Made by a program: the position numbers and the translations under genes. 39,905 nt of DNA from an uncultured Clostridia bacterium (GTDB taxonomy: Bacteria > Bacillota > Clostridia > Christensenellales > UBA1242). Shown here one piece after another: positions 1-7,056 of the stretch (positions within the stretch are counted from its first letter, which is position 1; the number at the start of each line of letters is the position of its first letter). The stretch lies in the NCBI GenBank assembly GCA_944372675.1, contig CALVZW010000003.1, forward strand, positions 1 through 39,905, in the 5' to 3' direction. The notes under the pieces are model-generated. The model made no database searches. It saw only the letters and a list, made by a program, of their open reading frames with translations, and had not been told where the DNA came from.

Positions 1-40
1 AATTTTTTAAAAAAAATTTTTATTTTATTATATTAAACTA

Positions 41-69
41 ATGACAAAAATTAAATTTTATGATATTAT
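41..69 (+). promoter_or_regulatory. sigma-A-type promoter of the CvpA-like gene
   Basis: A -35-like ATGACA (41-46), a 17-base spacer and TATTAT (64-69) preceded by TG form an extended -10. Transcription would start near 77, which supports the start codon at 96 over the in-frame ATG at 60. Confidence 0.5.
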
Positions 70-95
70 ATAAGTATCATTATAGGAGAATTTTA

Positions 96-815
96 ATGTT
101 TTGGATAGATATTGTATTTATAGTTCTCGTAGTTTTGTTTGGATTATGGGGACTTAAGCAAGGATTTTTAGCATCAGTTATTTCTCTTGTTGGAATTGCA
201 TTGTCTGTTGTGTTAGCAGTTTGGCTTGCTCCACCTTTTACAAGTTTTATTGATAACTTATTCGGTGGTGCAATTTCAGATATGTTCACCAATGTAATGA
301 ATGGTGTTGTTTCGGGCTTTGGCAATGTTGATTATAATTTGCCAGCTGATACTTCAGCAAGCACATTAATCGAATCATTTGATGTAAATGGCGTTTTAAA
401 ATCATTGATGGATGTTATGCTTGGAAGTGAAACACTTGTCGCAGGTACAAATGTGTTGGCTTGGTTCTCAACTAAATTAGGCGGATTACTAACAACATTA
501 TGTGGTGCAGTTTTACTATTCTTATTAATAAGAATTGTTATTGCACTATTGAGTAAACTTTTCGATAAAATCACAGAAAATAGAGCAGTTAACGGACTTG
601 ACAGAGTTTTAGGATTTGTTTTTGGAGCAATTAAAGGTTTAATTTTTGTTGCAGTTATTATAGCAATACTTAACATACTTTGCGTAATTCCAGCGATGAA
701 CGATTTTGTTACTACTTGGTTAGATAAAACATCTATACTAAATGATTATGCAAATTGGATTTTCCAATTAATAGATGATTTTACTTCACGGTACAACATA
801 ACTTTATTTAATTAA
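96..815 (+). CDS. cvpA: CvpA family membrane protein
   Basis: This is a 239-residue integral membrane protein of the CvpA (colicin V production protein) family. These proteins sit in the cytoplasmic membrane and their biochemical role is poorly defined. The N-terminus (FWIDIVFIVLVVLFGLWGLK then QGF) has the family pattern of an acidic residue followed by a hydrophobic helix and a Gly-rich turn. Further membrane segments fall at about residues 25-45, 120-155 and 175-200. I chose the ATG at 96 because AGGAG (84-88) lies 7 bases upstream; an in-frame ATG at 60 has no ribosome binding site and overlaps the promoter. The gene stands alone, convergent with the DivIVA operon, and ends in a hairpin terminator. 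Confidence 0.75.
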   Translation: MFWIDIVFIVLVVLFGLWGLKQGFLASVISLVGIALSVVLAVWLAPPFTSFIDNLFGGAISDMFTNVMNGVVSGFGNVDYNLPADTSASTLIESFDVNGVLKSLMDVMLGSETLVAGTNVLAWFSTKLGGLLTTLCGAVLLFLLIRIVIALLSKLFDKITENRAVNGLDRVLGFVFGAIKGLIFVAVIIAILNILCVIPAMNDFVTTWLDKTSILNDYANWIFQLIDDFTSRYNITLFN

Positions 816-820
816 ATTTA

Positions 821-854
821 AAAAAATCTCTAATTTATATCTTAGAGATTTTTT
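821..854 (+). terminator. intrinsic terminator after cvpA
   Basis: A 13-base arm AAAAAATCTCTAA (821-833) pairs with TTAGAGATTTTTT (842-854) around an 8-base loop, and the T-run follows on the plus strand. It could also act in the other direction. Confidence 0.8.
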
Positions 855-933
855 TTATATTTTACAAAAAATTTATTTTACTAGGAGTTTCATTTACTAA
901 TTTACCGAATAAAAAACTTACAATTTTGATTAT

Positions 934-958
934 AAAAAAAGATAGGTATTCCCTATCT
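934..958 (-). terminator. intrinsic terminator of the divIVA operon
   Basis: Read on the minus strand, AGATAGG, a GAATA loop and CCTATCT are followed by a run of T. The stem overlaps the TAG stop codon (957-959) of the DivIVA-domain gene. Confidence 0.8.
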
Positions 959-1862
959 AATCGTCAAGATTAAAACTTTTCATAATGTCCATTAAATCTT
1001 CTTTAGGTTGCAATGCTTCAAGCATATCAAATTTATCATCATCAGGTTTTTCTGCAGATTTACTTAAACTTTGTTCAAGAACTGCTAAATAGTTAGACTT
1101 TTGGTCTGGCGAAATGTCAGCATCCTTATGAGAAGTTTTGTATTGAAAGTTGTCAAAATCATCAAATTCACTTTTTAGAAATTTTTCGAAATCCCCTTCA
1201 TTTTCAAAATCATTTTTTTCTTTATCGACTAATAAATTTGACTTTTTATTTTGAACTTGAAAATTATTATTTTCCTGTTTGCGTTCCTTTTTTTTGTCAA
1301 TGTCAATTCGCTTAACTGTAGGATTTTCCGTTGATTCACTATTTTTATAATAAGCATTATTTTGATTATTTCCCCACATACGCGATAAAAGTGTTTTAGC
1401 ATAAATTTTTTCAGCCGTTTTATTTACACTACTTGGCATTTGCGATAATTCAACTTCTTTTGACAAAATTTTATTTAATGCCTCTTCAAATTCATCGAAC
1501 AAAACAGATATTCCACTCACTTTATTAATATTTGGGTATAATGCTTTAACTTCATTTAAAATGTTATTCCATTTTTTGTAAAGCACTTTAACCCTTTTAA
1601 TTTCCAATTCATAAATAGTTTTTGCACTAGATTCAATTTCTTTTGCAGTTTCAACTGCTACAACAAGTGCATTAGAAATTTGGTCATCTTTTTTATGATA
1701 TGAATCCAATTCCATTTTGCATTGCATAAGTTCGGCTTGTGCTTGCATAGCCTCTTGTTTTGATTTTTCTATTTCATCTTCATACTGATTTTTTAAATTC
1801 GCAATGTAATTTTCAACTTCTTTTTTATTATAACCCTTTCTTTCAATATCAAATTCTTTCAT
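957..1862 (-). CDS. DivIVA-domain coiled-coil protein
   Basis: This is a 301-residue cytoplasmic protein of the DivIVA/GpsB type, which binds curved membrane or division-site partners and acts as a polar or septal scaffold. The first 25 residues hold the family signature, F-D-I-E-R-K-G-Y-N-K-K-E-V-E-N-Y-I. A long coiled coil follows at about residues 20-150. From about residue 165 to the end the protein is a low-complexity Asn/Lys/Asp/Glu-rich tail that looks disordered, so it is longer than a minimal DivIVA. An AGGAG site lies 5 bases before the ATG. It is the last gene of a minus-strand group with lgt and a small membrane protein. I am confident of the domain; which DivIVA paralogue role it plays (division, polarity or sporulation) cannot be told. 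Confidence 0.75.
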   Translation of the reverse strand: MKEFDIERKGYNKKEVENYIANLKNQYEDEIEKSKQEAMQAQAELMQCKMELDSYHKKDDQISNALVVAVETAKEIESSAKTIYELEIKRVKVLYKKWNNILNEVKALYPNINKVSGISVLFDEFEEALNKILSKEVELSQMPSSVNKTAEKIYAKTLLSRMWGNNQNNAYYKNSESTENPTVKRIDIDKKKERKQENNNFQVQNKKSNLLVDKEKNDFENEGDFEKFLKSEFDDFDNFQYKTSHKDADISPDQKSNYLAVLEQSLSKSAEKPDDDKFDMLEALQPKEDLMDIMKSFNLDD

Positions 1863-1874
1863 ATTTTCTCCTTA

Positions 1875-2279
1875 TCAAAAAGCATATCCTATGCAACTTA
1901 TTGCCACAACAATTAATGAATACAAAAATAATTTTAAGTACAGTTTATTTTTAAAAAATAAATAAACTAATATAAACCCTAATGAAATACTTAAAAATAT
2001 TAATGGTAAAATATAGTGAAATGGTAACACAAAAATATCTCTAAATAAAAATACTACACCTACCAATATTAATGAAATTCCAGCAAAAAATGACGAATCT
2101 AATTTAAACAATATTCCACGCGTTAAGACTAATATTCCCATCACTATTAAAAAAATTTGAAACCAATAAACAACTATAAAAGAAAATTGTTCAATACCAC
2201 ATAAATTTAAAATGAAACAAATTAAGTACATTCCAATTATTGTAAAAAATATAGAATTATATATCGTTATTTTCTTCAA
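1875..2279 (-). CDS. small multi-pass membrane protein, unknown
   Basis: I do not recognise this family. The product is about 134 residues with four or five hydrophobic segments that fill most of its length and a basic N-terminus. It lies between lgt and the DivIVA gene and overlaps the 3' end of lgt. The TTG at 2279 is preferred because GGAG lies 7 bases upstream of it. The in-frame ATG at 2297 would give 140 residues but has no visible ribosome binding site. The overlap suggests translational coupling to lgt. Confidence 0.55.
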   Translation of the reverse strand: MKKITIYNSIFFTIIGMYLICFILNLCGIEQFSFIVVYWFQIFLIVMGILVLTRGILFKLDSSFFAGISLILVGVVFLFRDIFVLPFHYILPLIFLSISLGFILVYLFFKNKLYLKLFLYSLIVVAISCIGYAF

Positions 2280-3252
2280 TTTTTTTCTCCATTTCATTTA
2301 AATTTTTATTAGATTTGTTATTTTTTTCATTTTCTTCAGTATTTACATTTTCTTTTAATGTATTTACTTTAATGTTTTTGGAATTTATACTTTTTTCAAT
2401 GGTAATAGAGTTTTTTACATCCAATTCATCATTAATGTTATTTTTTAAATAAATTTTATTTAATTGGTTCTTTATTTTCTTTCTTTCATTAAATATCACA
2501 CCAATCATTAATGCAATTCCAGCAATAACAAACAAAATACTTACTACTTGCGATACTGGAATGTTAGAATTTCCTATGAAAAGTATTTCACTTTCTTGTC
2601 GCATTCCTTCAAGAAAAAATCTTTCAATGCCATATAAAATTAAATATAAACTAGTAACAATGCCAAGAATTTTAACTCTTCTAAATACCAACATTAGTAT
2701 GACAAAAATTATTACGCAAATCATACTTTCGTAAAAGAATGTTGCATAGTGCCATTCACCCAACTTGTCGATATACACAGAAAAAGGAAACCATTGTAAA
2801 TCAGGGTTAGTAACAACTTTACCATATACTTCTTGATTAGCATAATTACCCCAACGACCTATTGCTTGAGCAATAACTAAACTCGGGGCAACTAAATCTG
2901 TAATTTTTAATAAATTTTGATTTCTAATAACTGAAAATAAAATTAGACCAATTAGCCCGCCTATAATACCGCCATAAATTGCCATACCCCCATTCCATAT
3001 AGCAATGGCTTCCATAAAGGTGTAAGATTGTCCAGAGAAAATAATATAGTAAATTCTTGCACCTACAATCGCCAAAGGAAAACACCATAAAAGAACTTCG
3101 TAAGGAAAATCTTTGTCATAATTTTTTAATTTATTGTTATAACAAGCAACCAAAACAGCGACAAGAACACCTGTCGCTATAATTATGCCATACCACTTAA
3201 TAGTCAAACCAAAAAGTTCAAATGCTACCCCCACTTCTAACAAGTTTACCAT
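2257..3252 (-). CDS. lgt: prolipoprotein diacylglyceryl transferase
   Basis: Lgt moves diacylglycerol from phosphatidylglycerol onto the lipobox cysteine of prolipoproteins, the first step of lipoprotein maturation in the membrane. The signature GRWGNYANQEVYG lies at about residues 137-149, and seven or so hydrophobic helices occupy residues 10-255. A client appears in this window: the binding lipoprotein at 13860-14849. The core ends near residue 262, and about 70 residues rich in Asn, Lys and Glu follow, which is longer than usual for the family. The ATG at 3252 has GGAG 7 bases upstream and a promoter just beyond. It is the first gene of the group that runs into the DivIVA gene. Confidence 0.95.
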   Translation of the reverse strand: MVNLLEVGVAFELFGLTIKWYGIIIATGVLVAVLVACYNNKLKNYDKDFPYEVLLWCFPLAIVGARIYYIIFSGQSYTFMEAIAIWNGGMAIYGGIIGGLIGLILFSVIRNQNLLKITDLVAPSLVIAQAIGRWGNYANQEVYGKVVTNPDLQWFPFSVYIDKLGEWHYATFFYESMICVIIFVILMLVFRRVKILGIVTSLYLILYGIERFFLEGMRQESEILFIGNSNIPVSQVVSILFVIAGIALMIGVIFNERKKIKNQLNKIYLKNNINDELDVKNSITIEKSINSKNIKVNTLKENVNTEENEKNNKSNKNLNEMEKKIEENNDI

Positions 3253-3273
3253 TGTTTTTCTCCATTGCTTTTA

Positions 3274-3302
3274 ATTATATCACATATTGTTAAAATTGCA
3301 AA
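3274..3302 (-). promoter_or_regulatory. promoter of lgt
   Basis: On the minus strand TTTGCA (3297-3302), a 17-base spacer and TATAAT (3274-3279) preceded by TGA form an extended -10 promoter about 20 bases upstream of the lgt start codon. Confidence 0.65.
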
Positions 3303-3317
3303 TTATTTTAAATAGAT

Positions 3318-3974
3318 TTACGAAACAAAAACATTATCTTCATTTACTTCACTATTGTTAGAATTTAGTGCAATTTTGCTAATTGAAATTTCATATGCGA
3401 TTTTATTTTCAACAGTATAATCGTCAATCTTTTTTTGATATTCACGGCTTTGAATACGGCCCTGAAGAACAACCTTTTCACCAACATTTATTGATTTTAC
3501 AAATCTAGCATTTCTTCCCCAAGCAATACAAGGTATGTAATCTGATTTATTATAAGCCCTATTTACTGCAATTAAAACATCACATATTTCTCTATTAAAA
3601 GGTGTTGTTCTATAAATTGGCTCTTTACAAATATAGCCCGCTAATTCAATGACATTAGTTGGATAATTTTCTATTTTTGGCACAATTTCTCTTACAAAAA
3701 TAGTTAGTGCTAGTTTGCTTTTACCATCAATTTGCTTGTTATAACTACGGAATTGCCCTTTTAATGCCACCATATCACCAACTTTTAACCCTTCTTCACG
3801 AAGTATGCGTTCAGAAATTGTAATAGGTATAAAATCACATTGACTCGATAATCTTTCAATTTTTATTGTCATATTGTAAAAGCCTTCACCATAGACTTCG
3901 TGACTAAATTCAGCATTGCTGACAATTTCCCCGTAAACATAAACTTTGTTGTTATTCATTTGCTCGTAATTCAT
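3318..3974 (-). CDS. single-stranded DNA-binding-like protein, two OB folds
   Basis: This 218-residue protein reads as two consecutive SSB/OB-fold halves, about residues 8-105 and 106-205. The first holds KVYVYGEIVSNAEFSHEVYG and the second ELAGYICKEPIYRTTPFNRE. The pattern 'x-V-x-L-x-G-x-I/F' recurs in both (VALKGQF, VVLQGRI). The second half has the SSB-like 'DVLIAVNRAYNKSDYIPCIAWG', here given only to describe strands and the conserved W-G. Canonical SSB has one OB fold and an acidic Asp-Phe-type tail; this one ends NEDNVFVS, so it is more likely a paralogue than the main replication SSB. The start is well fixed by GGAGGG 7 bases upstream. It follows the deacetylase gene closely. Confidence 0.7.
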   Translation of the reverse strand: MNYEQMNNNKVYVYGEIVSNAEFSHEVYGEGFYNMTIKIERLSSQCDFIPITISERILREEGLKVGDMVALKGQFRSYNKQIDGKSKLALTIFVREIVPKIENYPTNVIELAGYICKEPIYRTTPFNREICDVLIAVNRAYNKSDYIPCIAWGRNARFVKSINVGEKVVLQGRIQSREYQKKIDDYTVENKIAYEISISKIALNSNNSEVNEDNVFVS

Positions 3975-3994
3975 TTATTTCCCTCCATCGTGCA

Positions 3995-4762
3995 TTATGA
4001 ATTTTTACTTTGAATACCTTGACTATTTATTGTGTAATCATCTTGATAAATAAGGTCACCAATACAAGTAATTGTAAAACCTTTCTTTTTTAAACGGTCA
4101 AGTAAAAGAGGAAGTGCATCTAAAATGTGGTCAGAATTATTATGACAAAGTATAATACTACCATTTTTAGCATTGTTAATAATTCTCATTGTAATTTCAT
4201 CCGCTGATAATCCTTTCCAATCTAGCGAATCAACATCCCATTGAATAGTTTTTAAATTCAAACTTTCCGCTTGCTCAATTAATGAGTTATTATATGCCCC
4301 ATAAGGGGCTCTAAATAAAGTAACTTCTTTATTAGTAATTTTTTCAATTTTGCTAATTGATGTTTCCAACTCTAACTTTTGATTTTCAGCCGAAAGTTTT
4401 GTCATATCAGGGTGAGTATTACTGTGAGTTCCAATTTCAAACCCGCTATCACTAATCTTTTTAACTAAATCAGGGTTGTTATCCACCCAAAATCCAACTA
4501 AAAAGAAAGTGGCATTAACTTCATACTCCTTACAAATTTCCATAATTTTTTCAGTTTTATCAGCACCCCAAGCCGCATCAAATGAAATAGCCACTTTAGG
4601 TTCAGTAGTTTCAACGCAATAAATTGGAACTTTTCTTATTGTTTGCCCCAAAAACACACCTGCAACCCTACCGCCATCAAGATTAATGCATAAAAGCGCA
4701 AGTAAAATAAATACAAAAAATAATTTTTTTATAATACTTAACCTAAAAACTATAAATTTCAT
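3995..4762 (-). CDS. polysaccharide deacetylase, PdaB-like
   Basis: This is a NodB-fold deacetylase that would remove N-acetyl groups from peptidoglycan or a related glycan outside the membrane. The N-terminus (residues about 10-30) is a signal anchor. The catalytic motifs are all present: FDAAWG with Asp62, H113-S-N-T-H117, RAPYG at 151-155, the WDVDSLDW segment and ILCH with His207. The FDAAWG form is typical of the sporulation deacetylase PdaB and its relatives, and the 255-residue length fits. GAGGTG lies 5 bases before the ATG. It is upstream of the SSB-like gene on the same strand and divergent from the ABC transporter. A role in spore cortex is inferred from the motif and the sporulation genes nearby. 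Confidence 0.85.
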   Translation of the reverse strand: MKFIVFRLSIIKKLFFVFILLALLCINLDGGRVAGVFLGQTIRKVPIYCVETTEPKVAISFDAAWGADKTEKIMEICKEYEVNATFFLVGFWVDNNPDLVKKISDSGFEIGTHSNTHPDMTKLSAENQKLELETSISKIEKITNKEVTLFRAPYGAYNNSLIEQAESLNLKTIQWDVDSLDWKGLSADEITMRIINNAKNGSIILCHNNSDHILDALPLLLDRLKKKGFTITCIGDLIYQDDYTINSQGIQSKNS

Positions 4763-4861
4763 TTAAGCACCTCAATTATATAATTTATAAAAATGAAAAA
4801 AATTGTAAATAATGTCGAACAGTGTTTTGTTATGTATTAATTTCATATTTTTCATAACTGT

Positions 4862-5011
4862 TATACTATGTTTATGATAATTTATTTTTTTTTAGAACTT
4901 TCTTTACAAATTTTGGTACACATTTTCAAAAATAGGAATAGTATGTAATAGGTTCTTTGCTCTTCCCTACAAGCAAAGGGCCTGACTTTTGACCAGCAAG
5001 GATAAAATAAA
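4862..5011 (+). promoter_or_regulatory. structured leader of the ABC transporter, candidate translational riboswitch
   Basis: TATACT at 4862-4867 preceded by TGT is a possible extended -10 with a poor -35, giving a leader of about 138 bases. In it GGTTCTTTGCT (4951-4961) pairs over 11 positions (two G-U) with AGCAAAGGGCC (4972-4982) around a 10-base loop. The last 8 bases of the left arm can instead pair with AGCAAGGA (4995-5002, one G-U), which contains the Shine-Dalgarno sequence AAGGA (4998-5002) of the ATG at 5012. No T-run follows, so control would be translational. It does not match any riboswitch class I can recall; TPP core motifs are absent. Confidence 0.5.
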
Positions 5012-5755
5012 ATGAGTTTATTGCAACTAAAGAATGTAAGTCTTAATTATCATTCACCCAAAGGTGAAACACTTGCACTTGAAAATATTTCATTTGATGT
5101 TAAAGAAAATGAATTTATTGCAATTGTAGGCCCTAGTGGATGTGGTAAAACAACAATTTTGTCATTAATATCAGGAATATTAAAACCAAGCAGTGGGGAA
5201 ATCATCAAAAATGGTGAATATGAAAACTTTATTGGTTATATGTTTCAACGCGACCATTTATTTGAATGGCGTACAATTTGGCAAAATATAATTTTAGGAC
5301 TTGAAATACAAAAGAAAAAAAATATTCAAAACTATGAATATTTAACACAACTTTTAAAGAAATATGGATTATATGACTTTAAAGATAAATTCCCTCGAGA
5401 ATTATCTGGAGGAATGAGACAAAGAGTAGCACTCATACGCACATTAGCACTTAACCCGAAAGTCTTGTTGCTTGATGAACCCTTCTCAGCATTGGACTAT
5501 CAAACAAGGTTAAATGTGTGCGATGATGTAAACAACATCATAAAAAGCGAGAAAAAAACTGCAATACTTGTAACTCACGACATTTCAGAGGCTATCTCTA
5601 TGGCAGATAGAATCATCATTTTGACTCCCCGCCCTTCTAAAGTCAAAAAAATAATAAACCTAAATTTACAAAAATACGGTACACCTTTTAATAGGCGTGA
5701 ATGTAGTGAATTTTCTAAATTGTTTAATGAAGTATGGAAGGATTTGGAGAATTAA
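5012..5755 (+). CDS. ABC transporter ATP-binding protein, TauB/SsuB/ThiZ type
   Basis: This is the cytoplasmic ATPase of a nitrate/sulfonate/bicarbonate-type (TauB, COG1116-like) importer. Visible motifs are Walker A GPSGCGKT at 40-47, Q-loop Gln79, signature LSGGM at 131-135, Walker B VLLLDEP at 151-157 and switch His189. At 247 residues it has the usual length. The start has AAGGA 9 bases upstream, in a leader that may be switched. Its stop overlaps the ribosome-binding region of the permease gene, so the two form one operon. No binding-protein gene lies in the operon; the NMT1/TauA-like lipoprotein at 13860-14849 is the best candidate partner. The substrate (thiamin pyrimidine precursor, sulfonate or other) cannot be assigned. 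Confidence 0.9.
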   Translation: MSLLQLKNVSLNYHSPKGETLALENISFDVKENEFIAIVGPSGCGKTTILSLISGILKPSSGEIIKNGEYENFIGYMFQRDHLFEWRTIWQNIILGLEIQKKKNIQNYEYLTQLLKKYGLYDFKDKFPRELSGGMRQRVALIRTLALNPKVLLLDEPFSALDYQTRLNVCDDVNNIIKSEKKTAILVTHDISEAISMADRIIILTPRPSKVKKIINLNLQKYGTPFNRRECSEFSKLFNEVWKDLEN

Positions 5756-5757
5756 TA

Positions 5758-6570
5758 ATGAAACAATCAAAAGAAAACTACTCTAAAGAACACTTAAGAT
5801 ATTTAAAAAAAATAAAGAACAAAAAAACTATTGTTCTTAGCAGTCAATTAGGTTTGCTTATCTTGTTTTTGCTATTGTGGGAACTTCTTGCACAAATTGG
5901 GGCAATCAATTCCTTCATAACAAGTTCGCCATCAAAAATTGTCAATACAATTGGAGAACTTTGGGCAAGTGGCGACTTATTGAAGCATATGGGAGTTACA
6001 TTACTTGAAACTATAGCAGGGTTTTTTATAGCATCTATATTAGGTACTTTAATTGCAATATTATTATGGTGGAGTGAAATGCTTCGCAAAATATTAGAAC
6101 CATATATAATAATTTTAAATAGTCTACCAAAAATAGCACTTGGGCCACTAATTATTATTTGGGTTGGCTCAGGAACAAATGCAATTATAGCAATATGTGT
6201 TTTAATATGTATTATTATAACCATAATTACAATGCTAAATTCATTCCTATCTTGCGATGAAGATAAAATTTTGTTGATGAAATCAATGGGAGCAAATAAG
6301 TTTACTATTTTAACTAAATTAGTATTACCTTATTCAGTACCAAACTTTATTTCAATGCTAAAGATAAATGTAGGTATGAGTTGGGTAGGCTCAATTATGG
6401 GTGAATATTTGTCAAGTAGTGCTGGGCTAGGATATTTAATAGTGTATGGCTCACAAGTATTTAGACTCGACCTTGTTATGACAAGTACAGTCTTACTGTG
6501 CATACTCGCTGGGTTAATGTATTTTGCAGTCGCTCTTCTTGAAAAATACTATAATAAAAAGCATAGATAA
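5758..6570 (+). CDS. ABC transporter permease, TauC/SsuC/ThiX type
   Basis: This is a 270-residue BPD-type permease with about six membrane helices, partner of the ATPase just upstream. The EAA coupling loop is visible as the run from MKSMGANKF to VLPYSVPNF, and the C-terminal GEYLSSSAGLGYLI is typical of the TauC/SsuC subfamily. I place the start at 5758, where GGAGA (5746-5750) lies 7 bases upstream. A longer in-frame ATG at 5734 would overlap the ATPase gene by 22 bases and has no such site. The operon ends in a hairpin at 6657-6690. Confidence 0.9.
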   Translation: MKQSKENYSKEHLRYLKKIKNKKTIVLSSQLGLLILFLLLWELLAQIGAINSFITSSPSKIVNTIGELWASGDLLKHMGVTLLETIAGFFIASILGTLIAILLWWSEMLRKILEPYIIILNSLPKIALGPLIIIWVGSGTNAIIAICVLICIIITIITMLNSFLSCDEDKILLMKSMGANKFTILTKLVLPYSVPNFISMLKINVGMSWVGSIMGEYLSSSAGLGYLIVYGSQVFRLDLVMTSTVLLCILAGLMYFAVALLEKYYNKKHR

Positions 6571-6656
6571 ATATATACTAACAATCTAAAGAATTAGTAA
6601 AACAAAATAAGACCGACTAAATTCAAAAGTCTATTCTAAACTATCAAAAAGATAGT

Positions 6657-6690
6657 AATAAAGCCTTGAAATATCAAGGCTTTATTTAAT
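6657..6690 (+). terminator. terminator of the ABC transporter operon
   Basis: AATAAAGCCTTGA (6657-6669) and TCAAGGCTTTATT (6674-6686) form a perfect 13-bp stem with a 4-base loop. The T-run is short, and the A-rich 5' side means it could work on both strands. Confidence 0.75.
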
Positions 6691-6908
6691 AATATAAGTA
6701 AAATGTTTGTTTTATTTGTTACATAAAATATTGTGTTTATTTATAGAAATATTTTCAAAGATAAAAACATTTTTTACATTTATGTTTATAAATAAATTAA
6801 ATATTATAAATTAATTAAGTTAATTTTAAATTACAGTTATATTTTCTTATTCTTTATTTATGTTAATAATAAATTATAATACTGTATATTTATTGTAATC
6901 AAATAAAC
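6691..6908. other. AT-rich intergenic stretch without a gene
   Basis: This part of the convergent gap between the ABC operon and the oxidoreductase gene is almost pure A and T. I see no reading frame with a ribosome binding site, no tRNA and no clear hairpin. Confidence 0.6.
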
Positions 6909-6935
6909 ATAATACACAATATAAAGTGTATTATA

Positions 6936-6971
6936 AAAAGAGAACACACTTAGTATTGTGTATTCTCTTTT
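6936..6971 (-). terminator. terminator of the oxidoreductase gene, with a competing upstream hairpin
   Basis: AAAAGAGAA (6936-6944) pairs with TTCTCTTTT (6963-6971), and after one mismatch ACAC pairs with GTGT. On the minus strand the stem is followed by TTTTTATAA. Next to it ATAATACAC (6909-6917) pairs with GTGTATTAT (6926-6934), and AATACACAAT (6911-6920) can pair perfectly with ATTGTGTATT (6955-6964), so the structures exclude one another. Confidence 0.7.
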
Positions 6972-7056
6972 ACTCCCTGCAAATAAACCATTTAGAATAA
7001 TTGTTAATTTAATTCCCCTGCTTATTTAAACAATTAAAACTAAATAATTTAATAAA

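Noticed and set aside
4921..5011. TPP riboswitch in the ABC transporter leader
   Set aside because: The CCTGA and ACCAGC words recall the 3' part of a TPP element, but CTGAGA, ACCC and the 5' partner are absent, and the stems do not fit.
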